Positions 32,524 through 42,774 of a DNA stretch of 64,000 nt are shown here, piece by piece; the stretch's first letter is position 1; each line of letters starts with the position of its first letter. Made by a program: the position numbers and the translations under genes. The DNA is from Rhynchopus sp. YZ270_cl-10 (taxonomy: Eukaryota; Euglenozoa; Diplonemea; Diplonemida; Diplonemidae): the NCBI GenBank assembly GCA_964035575.1, contig OZ037837.1:1116001-1180000 (forward strand). The letters are read 5' to 3'. Below the pieces are notes generated by a model. It ran no database searches. It saw only the letters and a program-made list of their open reading frames with translations, and was not told the DNA's origin.

Positions 32524-33639
32524 TAGAAGGCCGGTGCGTTTGCAACCGGCAAGAGCACAGTCAGCCGCATCTGCATCGGTGCGTCAGAGGCAACCCGCAG
32601 TACCATGGTCCGAAGCTTCTGTGAACTGTTGTTACGTTTTTGCTCTCGTTTGTCGGTCTTGCCACGAGAAGGGGTAATAGGGTAATAGGGGAATAGGGTC
32701 GGGGTGGGTACGACATTGGGGGATTCACGCATTCTTTGTTTCGATTTCTTTTCCTGAAGAAGGGTTTTATTTGGGGAGGGGAGGTCGGGTGTTTGGGTAA
32801 GTAATGTGTGAAGAACAGCGAAGCCAAACATTCTTGTAAGATGAGTGTACGTCTTGTGTTCACATCTAAAAGCAAAACTGTGAGGGAGACATACAAGTGT
32901 ATCGTGTGGAAGAGAGGTAGGGAGTGGGGGTGTTCTGTTAAACAGGGGTTGTTTTTACTCCTCACAGGGTTTTCAATACTGCATAAATTGTATCGTTTTT
33001 TCACCTACCCAACCTGACCCAACACAGCCCATCTGGGCCCACCTGGGGTCAATTATACCCAATTATACCCTAGTACAGCCCTATTTTGCGCAATTACACC
33101 CAGTCACACCACTAGTACAACTCCGGTGTTTTTGACGGGGGCTTACCAGGGGGTGACCTGTTTTGCTTGCTCACACGGTGGGGTCCAGCCTCTGAGCGGG
33201 TCAAACGGGATACTCAACTAGAGGGTGTGACGACACCCGCTTTCGGGTGTGGCACCCCCGAAAAGTGGGAAAGCCTATGACGGGTTTTAGTAACAGTACA
33301 GGGGACTGCATGCCTTCCGTATATTTTGTGGCAGTATATGCCCACTCAGCCTTCTTCCTCACATACGTAAGGTCATTTTTACCTTGTAAAATTACAACAC
33401 TGGTGGCATGCTTCCCAGCACACATCAGCTCATATAAAACCGGTAAAAACACATGCAATCTGTGGTGGTCAAAAGTACAAAATTCCTTCGCCAATGCATT
33501 ATTTGGGCATTTGTTATACCTGTCAGGTCACTCTTCAGACCACCTGGCGTTTACCCCAAAAATAACACTTTTTCATACTATTTTTGACCGTGGAGTTTGT
33601 GTATAGGTACAGGTGATGGTTTTCGGAAGTTGGCAATCA
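32524..33639. other. U-type 3' module and spacer
   Basis: Stem-loop at 32530-32550 and the shared 3' module to about 32945. Then 33000-33250 is unusual: it has short ccca(a/g)ttataccc-type direct repeats and a ggggtgacctg/caccccc-rich segment with local dyads (cgggtgtggcacccccg near 33243). No gene is visible. Confidence 0.5.
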
Positions 33640-33737
33640 GGAAATGGCGAAAGGGTGGTACAGACAGGAGAGGTTCCCACATGTTTCCCCCAACCCCACA
33701 ACCCCACCACACAACAGAGCAACACAAAAGAAGACAA
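33640..33737 (+). promoter_or_regulatory. short leader L2 of the 33738 U gene
   Basis: gaaatggcgaaagggtggta followed by cagacaggagaggttcccac and the CA-rich 5' UTR, as at 22965 and 58245. The upstream boundary lies near 33645. Confidence 0.45.
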
Positions 33738-35072
33738 ATGGAACTGACCATCAAGGACTGCTCCAACAACTTGTACGTGATCGAGGTGGGTGTGGATGAC
33801 ACAACGGAGACGATGCGGCAGAAGGTGGCGACTGCAGCAGGGTTAGCTGAGGACAGCTTCCACATGGGCTTCGGAGGGAAGCAGGAAGGAGAGGACATCA
33901 CGCAGCTGAGTGCTGGAGACACAGTCGTGCTGACGAAGACGAAGAAGTACGAAGCCCTTGCAGAGCTTCATGCGTTGGGTGAGACCGATATCGCTGCAGA
34001 GAGGCTGGAGACTGTGGAGGATCCTGTGGTGGCGTGTTTGCTTCTGCAGGCGGAAGTTGCGACTCTCATTCCGAATCGCTTCTTGGCAGAGACATCGTTA
34101 ACAACACTTGATCTGAGTGCTGTTTCGTGTGTGACGGAAATTCGTGACTTTTTTCTTGTCGAGTGCACAACGTTGACAAGTATCAACCTCTCTGGGTTGT
34201 GCAATGTCACAGACATAGGCGATTGCTTTCTTAACGACTGCAAGAGCCTCGCAGTGCTGAACTTGGCACCACTCAGCAAGGTTACGATAGTGGGTGGTTT
34301 CTTTCTCTGCGGCTGCAGCAGCCTCACAGAACTAGACTTGACATCGCTCGCCAATCTTACACAACTACGTGAATACTTTCTTGCCGGCTGCACAGGCCTC
34401 ACAGCATTAGATTTGTCGCCACTCACCAGGATTACACAACTTGACGAGAACTTTCTTCAAGGCTGCAAGAGCCTCACAGTATTAGACTTGTCGCCACTCA
34501 GCAGGATTGCGCACATAGATGAAAGCTATCTTGCCAACTGCTGGGGCCTCAGAGAACTAAACTTGTCGTCACTCAGCAATCTTTCAGACATTAATGGTTG
34601 GTTTCTTGAGGACTGCAGGAGCCTCACAGAACTAGACTTGACACCACTCAGCAATGTTACAGACATAGATGACTGTTTTCTTGACGGCTGTACCAGCCTC
34701 ACCGAACTAGACTTGTCGCCTCTCGAAAATATTGCGCAAATAGGAGAGTGCTTTCTCGACAACTGCAGCAGCCTCACAGAACTAGACTTGACGCCGCTGT
34801 CCATGGTTTATAAAATCGGTGATGGCTTTCTCGCCAACTGCACCAGCCTCACAGTGCTTGACTTATCCCCACTCGGCATAGTCATGCACATGGGTGAGCT
34901 ACGTGCTGAGCTATACACTTCGTTGAAGAGCATCCACCTCTCCGGCTGCAGCAGCGCTGTGTCGAGTCGAGTACAGGAAAGCAACCTGAAGGAGCTTGTT
35001 GATGCACGTCCGAAACGTAGCAGAGACGAATCTCCCGAGCAGTGCCGCAAGCGACGGAGAGGCTCAGAATGA
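33738..35072 (+). CDS. UBL-LRR protein U4
   Basis: 444 residues: invariant UBL, hinge, about 12 LRRs and the basic tail. After the first LRR the protein jumps, inside the motif NVT, to the equivalent of LRR 13 of the protein at 23074 and then follows that protein to the end. It therefore looks like a U2-type gene that has lost about 11 repeats by in-register recombination. The stem-loop after the stop carries two substitutions that keep pairing. Confidence 0.85.
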   Translation: MELTIKDCSNNLYVIEVGVDDTTETMRQKVATAAGLAEDSFHMGFGGKQEGEDITQLSAGDTVVLTKTKKYEALAELHALGETDIAAERLETVEDPVVACLLLQAEVATLIPNRFLAETSLTTLDLSAVSCVTEIRDFFLVECTTLTSINLSGLCNVTDIGDCFLNDCKSLAVLNLAPLSKVTIVGGFFLCGCSSLTELDLTSLANLTQLREYFLAGCTGLTALDLSPLTRITQLDENFLQGCKSLTVLDLSPLSRIAHIDESYLANCWGLRELNLSSLSNLSDINGWFLEDCRSLTELDLTPLSNVTDIDDCFLDGCTSLTELDLSPLENIAQIGECFLDNCSSLTELDLTPLSMVYKIGDGFLANCTSLTVLDLSPLGIVMHMGELRAELYTSLKSIHLSGCSSAVSSRVQESNLKELVDARPKRSRDESPEQCRKRRRGSE

Positions 35073-35099
35073 TAGAAGGCCGGTGCGTTTGCGACTGGC

Positions 35100-36663
35100 C
35101 AGAGCACAGTCAGCCGCCGGTACTTTTCCTTCAGTTAAGAAAATCAATTTATTCTGGTGAAATATTCACTTTCCCTCCACTCGTGACCTTTCAGAAACTT
35201 GTGTCTGACTTTATCCCACTCCCTTCGCTGAGATAAAGTCTATTTCCCCACTCGCTTCGCTCGTGGGGTAAAATGACACTCGTTTCTGAAAGGCACACTC
35301 GTGTGAAGAAAAGTTAATTTTTTCTGAGATGCATGCACAGCTATTTTTAGTAAACACGTAGTATTTGACAAAATGCTCGAGACCCTCGTGAAAAGTCGCG
35401 CGTCTGCGTATCCCCCCCTCCCCGTTTGTTTCCCCCCGCTCTCTTTTCCCCCCTGTGCTCCACGAAACTTTCTGTACTTCAGGCAAACACATCCATACCG
35501 TAAATCAAGTCGAAGAAAAAAAAACAAAAAACAAACTCCACACCCACGAGGCGAGCGCTTTGGCAGGCGCTTGTAAGGACAGCCAAAAGACTTGATTCTG
35601 AATCAGATGTGGTGTGGAAGCGAACAACAGACAACCTTTATTTCCCCCCTCCCGTTTATAGTCTTTTAATCAACAAAGCAAAGAGAAACGATTCTCTCGA
35701 GCATTTTGGGGACATGACACTTGTGACATATCTTAGGAAATGTTTTACACTATTTATTTTGAATGTGTGTTTTTGGGTTTAAATAGCCGTTTAGGGGGGT
35801 TCTACTCCACTATGTCACATTTTGACGCTGTCCCACTCAAACTGGCCACCGTGAGCACGAATCGAAAACTTTTGTGCATCTGATTGCACCTCCGAGGCTG
35901 TGGAGGGAGGGGGTGGGTACCACCCACTACCTATAGGATTTGTACAGTAAAACCATAGGGGGGACCCTTATGATTTTTTGGATTTTTGACCAACTTTTTT
36001 GAATCACGAATTTGCTCGATTTTTTTTTGATTATATAGTTTACCCACCCTAGCGATCCATTAAAGCAAGAATTTTTCACTTTTGAGCAAACGTTGCATGT
36101 TCTAAATACAGCCCAAAATACACACATTCAAAATAAATAGTGTTAGTATTCGTGAAAATGATTCTCGTGCTCCTCACTTCTCCTCCACACTATGTCAATA
36201 CAACAGGTTAGACCGTTTGGTCTGGGAGGGTTTGGGGTTTCTTCTTCTTCAGTTCAATCTTGAACAATTTCGAGAGCAGTTTTTATATTTTTCAGAAAAA
36301 AATGAAACAAAACGAACTGCCCATTTTTTTTTTTATTCGCGATTTTTCCCACCCCCGCTTTTAGAATCAACAGAGTGTGTACATTAAGATTTTTTCTGCC
36401 ACTTTTATGATTCAAAGAGTGAACTACGCAACTAAAGAGATGGAGATCTTCGCCTCCTGCTCCTCCGCATGACTCTGCATGGCACGAAGAGCTTCTTGCA
36501 GCTTCGCCCTAGTGCGCGTGCCATTGCTAGACGTGGTAAGAGAAGAAAGAAAAATATGCCAAGAAAGAAGGGAAAGCTTTCTGATAAAAATTCATGAGAG
36601 GAGAAATAAATCTGTTCGATAAAAGAAACGCAAGCTTTTTTATTTTATCTTGTTCAACAAAAT
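35100..36663. repeat. duplicated non-coding block D, copy 1
   Basis: Three segments (about 35400-35740, 36146-36300 and 36362-36595) match 39040-39380, 39385-39540 and 39750-39985 in the same order, with unrelated or shortened DNA between. The first contains gtggaagcgaacaacagaca, also found near 42588. A putative minus-strand exon lies at 36424-36526. No gene is supported in 35110-35400 or 35740-36146. Confidence 0.65.
36424..36526 (-). CDS. putative terminal exon, copy 1
   Basis: On the minus strand a pyrimidine-rich acceptor (ttcttctcttaccacgtctag) precedes codons for NGTRTRAKLQEALRAMQSHA and then EEQEAKISISLVA-stop. The peptide is helical, Gln/Glu-rich and coiled-coil-like. The copy at 39817 differs by one synonymous change (tta/ttg Leu), which supports coding. 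The upstream exons are not found, so this may be a duplicated gene fragment. Confidence 0.4.
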
Positions 36664-37590
36664 AGAAGCAACGCGAAGGGGACTGCACAACAAGTATACT
36701 TCACAAACGTTTTCCCCTCCATCCCTCATATTTTTTTACGAACTCGCCGTGTGCGCTGTGCTCCACCCATACCCACACAGCACAACGCAATGTCCAAGAA
36801 ACACGGTGCTGGCATTTGCACGGGACGCGAGCAGGGGTGGCTTGGCTGCGCTTGGGCGTTGTTTTGGGTTTGGGGCACGGTGCACTGGGTGGGCTGGTGG
36901 GCGGGATCGCAGGAGGGAGACGTCGTTGTCGGAGGACACAGGTGCAGGGCACGTTGTGTGGTAGTGCAGCACGACTGGTTCTGGCTCGATGTGCAGTGTG
37001 TTGTCGTTGTGGTGATGCTGGGGTGGAACAGGGACGTGCCCAGCCATGGGGTGCTTTCGTGCATTTGTCTGGCACCTCGGCTTGCCGTGGTTGCAGCACG
37101 AGAGCACCTTTGGCGTTCTTGCTGGGGTGGGTGGGGTGGGGTGCGCTGGTGTGGGGTGCCTATCTTGGGTGGTGTTTTTCTTCAGTGTGTGGGTTCACTT
37201 TCGCGACATGGCACTGTGCCGTCTGTGCCCTCAGGCAGGTGGCAGCTGGTGGGTGTTCTTCTCCCAGGTCGTCTAATCAGTCACCTACCATTGTGCGTCT
37301 GCGTGATGCGTGCAAAGGACGTCGTGCTCAGGGCTGGTTGGGGACACTCTTGCTTCTGGTGGGGATGGGGACACTCGCGTGCTGTGAGTGGTGACGGTGG
37401 GAGCGCTCTGCTTGCTTGTGTGCCTGTCTGCCATACTTCGTGACGTATGCGGCATGTATGTGTACGCTAAACATTGGCTGAGACGGCTTCGTGCGGTGTC
37501 GTTGCACGGCTCTGCCTGCCAAGGGGTTTCTACGTCGTTGCCCCAACCCCACAACCCCACCACACAACAGAGCAACACAAAAGAAGACAA
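36664..37590 (+). promoter_or_regulatory. full leader block of the 37591 U gene
   Basis: M2 (36664-36825), M1b (36873-37015), M1 core (37048-37120), U-type tail (about 37245-37290), the extension shared with 18900-19165, then the CA-rich 5' UTR. It gives an uninterrupted reference for the element inserted at 19173. Confidence 0.5.
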
Positions 37591-38994
37591 ATGGAACTGA
37601 CCATCAAGGACTGCTCCAACAACTTGTACGTGATCGAGGTGGGTGTGGATGACACAACGGAGACGATGCGGCAGAAGGTGGCGACTGCAGCAGGGTTGGC
37701 TGAGGACAGCTTCCACATGGGCTTCGGAGGGAAGCAGGAAGGAGAGGACATCACGCAGCTGAGTGCTGGAGACACAGTCGTGCTGACGAAGACGAAGAAG
37801 TACGAAGCCCTTGCAGAGCTTCATAAGTTGGGTGAGACCGATATCACTGCAGAGAGGCTGGAGACTGTGGAGGATCCTGTGGTGGCGTGTTTGCTTCTGC
37901 AGGCGGAGGTTGCGACTCTCATTCCGCATGGCTTCTTGGCAGTCACATCGTTGACAACACTTGATCTGAGTGCTGTTTCGTGTGTGACGGAAATTCGTGA
38001 CTCTTTTCTTGCCGACTGCACAACGTTGACAAGTATCAACCTCTCTGGGTTGTGCAATGTGACGCGGATCGGTGAAGGCTTTCTTTCCGGCACAGGCCTC
38101 ACAGCATTAGACTTGACACCACTCAGCAGTATTGCACACATAGGTGATCGCTTTCTTGACGGCTGTGAGAGCCTCACAGAACTAGACTTGTCAGCACTCA
38201 GCAGAATTGCGCAAATAGGCGAAAGCTTTCTTTTCGGCACAGGCCTCACAGAGATAGACTTGGCACCACTCAGCAGGATTGTAAAAATAGATGGTTGCTT
38301 TCTTCTCGGCTGCAGGAGCCTCACAAAATTAAACTTGACACCACTCAGCAGGGTTACGCAAATAGGAGAAAGGTTTCTTGAGGAGTGCAGGAGCCTCACA
38401 GAGCTAGACTTGACACCACTCAGCAATGTCACAGACATAGGCGATTGCTTTCTTGACGGCTGCAAGAGCCTCACAGTGCTGAACTTGGCACCACTCAGCA
38501 AGGTTACGATAGTTGGTAGTTTCTTTCTCTGCGGCTGCAGCGGCCTCACAGAACTAGACTTGACATCGCTCGCCAATATTACACAACTACGTGAATACTT
38601 TCTTGCCGGCTGCACAGGCCTCACAGCATTAGATTTGTCGCCACTCGAAAATATTGCGCAAATAGGAGAGGGCTTTCTCAACAACTGCTGGTGCCTCACA
38701 GAACTAGACTTGTCCCCACTCAGCAATGTTACAGACATAGGCGAATATTTTCTTGCCAACTGCACCAGCCTCACAGTGCTTGACTTATCCCCACTCGGCA
38801 TAGTTATGCACATGGGTGAGCTACCTGCTGACCAGTACAGTTCGTTGAAGAGCATCCACCTCTCCGGCTGCAGCAGCGCTGTGTCGAGTCGAGTACAGGA
38901 AAGCAACCTGAAGGAGCTTGTTGATGCACGTCCGAAACGTAGCAGAGACGAATCTCCCGAGCAGTGCCGCAAGCGACGGAGAGGCTCAGAATGA
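37591..38994 (+). CDS. UBL-LRR protein U5
   Basis: 467 residues with invariant UBL, hinge, about 13 LRRs and tail. LRRs 4-9 correspond in order to LRRs 10-15 of the protein at 23074. LRR 10 is a hybrid (LTALDLSPL joined to ENIAQIGE), equivalent to a junction between that protein's repeats 16 and 20. Intact frame, double stop and stem-loop at 39001-39021. Confidence 0.85.
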   Translation: MELTIKDCSNNLYVIEVGVDDTTETMRQKVATAAGLAEDSFHMGFGGKQEGEDITQLSAGDTVVLTKTKKYEALAELHKLGETDITAERLETVEDPVVACLLLQAEVATLIPHGFLAVTSLTTLDLSAVSCVTEIRDSFLADCTTLTSINLSGLCNVTRIGEGFLSGTGLTALDLTPLSSIAHIGDRFLDGCESLTELDLSALSRIAQIGESFLFGTGLTEIDLAPLSRIVKIDGCFLLGCRSLTKLNLTPLSRVTQIGERFLEECRSLTELDLTPLSNVTDIGDCFLDGCKSLTVLNLAPLSKVTIVGSFFLCGCSGLTELDLTSLANITQLREYFLAGCTGLTALDLSPLENIAQIGEGFLNNCWCLTELDLSPLSNVTDIGEYFLANCTSLTVLDLSPLGIVMHMGELPADQYSSLKSIHLSGCSSAVSSRVQESNLKELVDARPKRSRDESPEQCRKRRRGSE

Positions 38995-39986
38995 TAGAAG
39001 GCCGGTGCGTTTGCAACCGGCAAGAGCACAGTCAGCCGCCGTGTCTGCGTATCTCCCACCAGTTTGTTTTCTCCCGCTCTCTTTTCTCCCGTGTGCTCCA
39101 CGAAACTTTGTGTACTTCAGGAAAACACATCCATACCGTAAATCAAGTCGAAGAAAAAAAACAAAAAAACAAAGTCCACACCCACGAGGCGAGCGCTTTG
39201 GCAGGCGCTTGTAAGGACATCCAAAAGACTTGCATCTGAATCAGAAGTGGTGTGGAAGCGAAGAATAACAACCTTTATTTTCCCCCTCCCGTTTATAGTC
39301 TTTTAATCAACAAGCAAAGAGAAACGAGTCTCTCGAGCATTTTGGGTACATGACACTTGTGACATATCTTAGGAAATATTTTAGTATTCGTGAAGACGAT
39401 TCTCGTGCTCCTCACTTCTCCCCCACACTATATCAATACAACAGGTTAGACCGTTTGGTCTGGGAGGGTTTGGGGTTTCTTCTTTCTTTTAGTTCAGTCT
39501 TGAACAATTTTGAGAGGAGTTTTTATATTTTTCAGAAAAAAGTGAAACAAAAAAGAAAACGAACAACATTGCGTACAGACCCTAGGTTCCCCAAGCGGGT
39601 CCTGAGGCGATTGTGGACACAACAAATGAGGGAAGAAGAGCCCAACCTATTCAAACCCAAACCTTTGCACTTTAGTGTGATCTGGGGTGAGGAAGCGTTC
39701 CAACTTTTTAACCTCTTTTCCCTCTTCTATTCGCGATTTTTTGCGCCCCGTTTTTAGAGTCAACAGAGTGTGTATGTTAAGGTTTTTTCTGCCACATTTA
39801 TGATTCAAAGAGTGAACTACGCAACCAAAGAGATGGAGATCTTCGCCTCCTGCTCCTCCGCATGACTCTGCATGGCACGAAGAGCTTCTTGCAGCTTCGC
39901 CCTAGTGCGCGTGCCATTGCTAGACGTGGTAAGAGAAGAAAGAAAAATATGCCAAGAAAGAAGGGAAAGCTTTCTGATAAAAATTA
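38995..39986. repeat. duplicated non-coding block D, copy 2
   Basis: The U-type 3' module is cut short at about 39035 and joined to block D. The same join (cagtcagccgcc) occurs after the gene ending at 35072, so the two loci were duplicated together with this flank. The DNA from 39540 to 39750 is unique to this copy. Confidence 0.65.
39817..39919 (-). CDS. putative terminal exon, copy 2
   Basis: Same exon as at 36424, with the same acceptor and stop. Here the minus-strand frame stays open upstream through the presumed intron to about 40083, so an unspliced reading is possible in this copy only. Confidence 0.4.
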
Positions 39987-40175
39987 ATGAACACAAAAAA
40001 CCAGCGCGTGCGAAAGAAAAAAAATCGACGTAAGCGTGAACGATCACCGGCACCGCCGCCCCATCAAGCGCAAACCTCCCCATCTGAGGACAAGGAACCT
40101 GTTAATAAACGTCATAGATACGACCAGCTGGATTCTTCTGAAAAGAAAGGCCCGAGATCAGAAGCCTTTTCGTGA
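39987..40175 (+). CDS. possible first exon of a basic protein
   Basis: 62 codons, MNTKNQRVRKKKNRRKRERS followed by a Pro/Ser-rich segment and EDKEPVNKRHRYDQLDSSEK. The frame ends at a gtgagtg that could be a splice donor (gccttttc|gtgagtg). A downstream acceptor (ttttttggacag) would lead into LHNCGNTTEATTLLQQFIKK. The composition is that of a disordered nuclear protein, but nothing homologous is recognised and it sits in repeat-rich DNA. Confidence 0.25.
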   Translation: MNTKNQRVRKKKNRRKRERSPAPPPHQAQTSPSEDKEPVNKRHRYDQLDSSEKKGPRSEAFS

Positions 40176-40341
40176 GTGAACTTTTTGGACAGTGGAGATT
40201 GCACAACTGTGGCAACACAACCGAGGCAACTACACTACTCCAACAATTTATCAAAAAGACAAGAAAATATTTTTTCTGATTCAAAGTGGTGTTTATGTAA
40301 AAGAAACGCAAGCTTTTTTGTTTTATCTTGTTCAAAAAATA

Positions 40342-41050
40342 GAAGCAACGCGAAGGGGGCTGTACAAAGTAAACTTTACAAACGTTTTCCCCTCCATCCC
40401 TCATATTTTGATACTAACTCGCCGTGTGCGCTGTGCTCCACCCATTACCCACACAGCACAACGGAACGTCCACGAAACACGGTGCTGGCATTTGCACGGG
40501 ACGCGAGTAGGGGTGGCTTGGCTGCGCTTGGGCGTTCTTTTGGGTTTGGGGCACGGTGCACTGGGTGGGCTGGTGGGCGGGATCGCAGGAGGGAGACGTC
40601 GTTGTCGGAGGACACAGGTGCAGGGCACGTTGTGTGGTAGTGCAGCACGACTGGTTCTGGCTCGATGTGCAGTGTGTTGTCGTTGTGGTGATGCTGGGGT
40701 GGAACAGGGACGTGCCCAGCCATGGGGTGCTTTCGTGCATTTGTCTGGCACCTCGGCTTGCCGTGGTTGCAGCACGAGAGCACCTTTGGCGTTCTTGCTG
40801 GGGTGGGGTGCCTATCTTGGGTGGTGTTTTTATTCAGTGTGTGGGTTCACTTTCGCGACATGGCACTGTGCCGTCTGTGCCCCTCAGGCAGGTGGCAGCT
40901 GTGCACATCTCCCCACTTACCCTGGGAGTGGTAGAGGGGCAGCGGGGTGTGTGGAAAGGCAGTGGGTGGGGGTGGGATGGCAGCAGCGGTTCTGCCGTCT
41001 GTGTACCATGCCCCACGGTGGGGGGAAGACACAGCGTAGCACCTGAGGCC
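40342..41050 (+). promoter_or_regulatory. orphan leader block (M2 + M1 + B tail)
   Basis: M2 (40342-40500), M1b (40551-40685), M1 core (40724-40796) and the B-type tail (ctgtgcacatctccccactt, about 40899) are present, as upstream of B2 and B3. Yet no family B gene follows; the sequence becomes unique at about 41010. The B gene may have been deleted. Confidence 0.5.
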
Positions 41051-41579
41051 ACGTTAGTCACTGTTAGGCTTGCTTATGGGTGACGGAGTTGGATGCATGA
41101 CGTCTGTGAGGTTGACGTAGGGGGCGTGCATGTGTCCATGCGCGAGTGGATTGTGTTGAAGCATGCCTGCAAAGGGTGATGTCGTTGGCCCGTTCTGCTG
41201 GCATATCGTGTGCCCCGCTGCTGCCGCAGCTCACTCTGCCTGTCTGCTGGACTCTGCATGAGGTCAAACAGCCTTCTGCGCATGGTATTTACATGCGTGT
41301 TGGATGGAGGGGGTTCCACGTAGCAGGAACGTCCCAGTCGTGGGGGGAGCTTGCTCTGTAGGACTTCCTATAGAAGGATTAAATAGAGAGTCCAAATAGG
41401 AGAATTGATTTAATCCAATAACATCCAATAAAATCCAGTGAGTGGGTGGTGAGAAGGAAAATCTGGAAAAAGCTGGCAGAGAAGCCCCCACACCTGATTC
41501 CCCCCCAAGTATCAATCGAGTTCGACCTGCGCAGCCCGTGCCTGTGCGTTCTCCTGCTCTTTGCTTTCTCTGCTTTCTT

Positions 41580-41885
41580 TTCTTAGGTCTTCCTCCTGCG
41601 ACTCATCCAAGCCTTTCCACCGCTGGCTGTCACCCGTTTTTGACGCGCGCATGTGGTATTTGTGCACAGTTGTCAGTTTGTGAACGTTGAGGGGAAATAA
41701 ACAGTTTCTCCTTTTGCCATCCCATGCAACTGAACACCCTCTCCATCCCCGCCGTCCCACTGGGTATACGTGCAAGCTTTTCAATACTCGAAAGATGCGG
41801 GTCTTCCAGCAGCGCGTCGCACAGCTGCCACCACCGATCTGGTGCAACGAACTTTGCCTGTCTCCACAGGGCCCTATTCATACAT
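41580..41885 (-). pseudogene. decayed hAT transposase C-terminus
   Basis: The minus strand reads LLEDPHLSSIEKLARIPSGT and then AGMERVFSCMG, the hAT dimerisation signature (HPxLSxLAxxxLxIPxSSAxxERxFS). It continues in a second frame as RRNCLFPLNVHKLTTVHKYH, the usual KRNRLxPxxVxKLxxIxxN ending. The catalytic RNase-H core is not recognisable upstream. A dead fragment of a hAT DNA transposon. Confidence 0.7.
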
Positions 41886-42587
41886 GGCTATAATAAAAAA
41901 AAAACATGGATAATAAAATCCAATTAAATCCTTGCCATCTTTGGGACTCCCCCCTCCTCAACACCCGGTGCTGCCGGTCACAGACCAGCTTCTTAACACT
42001 GAACCCTTTTTCTCGTACCTGCATAGCCCTCGTTACAAAAGCTCCTTCTTCCGCAACACAGGCACATCCTCTCTTCTTTGCGCACACTTCCTTGCAGGCT
42101 GCACGCCTTGCGAAGCAAACACCCGCGTCAGATCCTTTTATAGTATTTGGACGCCTGATTTCAGGTTGGCAATGGCATACTAGTCCGCAGGTTGCAGTAT
42201 GTGGGTGCACCAGGGTGTGCTTTTCACCACCTCCTGTGAGGTGCTCCCGCGCGTACGCTTTGAAGTGCTGCGTTGCACTGTCTACGGTAAGGATTGCCTT
42301 TATGTCCCTGTCCCCGCGTGTTGTGACGACACGCTTCTTAAGCCACGTCCAGTTGCGTACGCAGTTTTTTTTTGTTCCTTACACGTACTGTTATTGGAAA
42401 CTCGAATAATAAAGCCAACGTTTAGTCGCCTGATACTGACTATGTTCTCCCTCCCTTTAAAAATTACTTTCGCCAAAATTCAGATCTCACACACTGTTTT
42501 TTTTTGGATGCGTTCAACGAAAATAATCTTTCCCCATTTCTAGCCGAGAAATCAAGATCCGTTGGCAGACTGTAATAGTCGAGTATA
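41886..42587. other. spacer, possibly more of the hAT relic
   Basis: The minus strand is open from about 42380 to 41900 with a Cys/His- and Arg-rich peptide (TLVHPHTATCGLVCHCQ) that I cannot assign. It may be an N-terminal zinc-finger part of the same transposon or chance. Nothing else is supported. Confidence 0.3.
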
Positions 42588-42690
42588 GTGGAAGCGAACA
42601 ACAAACAACCTAAATTTTTCCTCTTCCCGTTTTTATCCTTTTGAGCAACAAGCAAAGAGTAACGAGTCTCTCGAGCATTTTGTTTCTTCT
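42588..42690 (+). repeat. dispersed repeat R4, copy 3
   Basis: gtggaagcgaacaacaaaca then aacgagtctctcgagcattt; also at about 35613-35705 and 39250-39345. Here it lies just upstream of the glycosyltransferase. Confidence 0.7.
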
Positions 42691-42774
42691 TTTTTTAAAG
42701 CTGGCCGTTCTTGACGTTCTTTGTCACACTACACCACCACACCACACCACACCCGGCAGGCTCCATACACAGTC

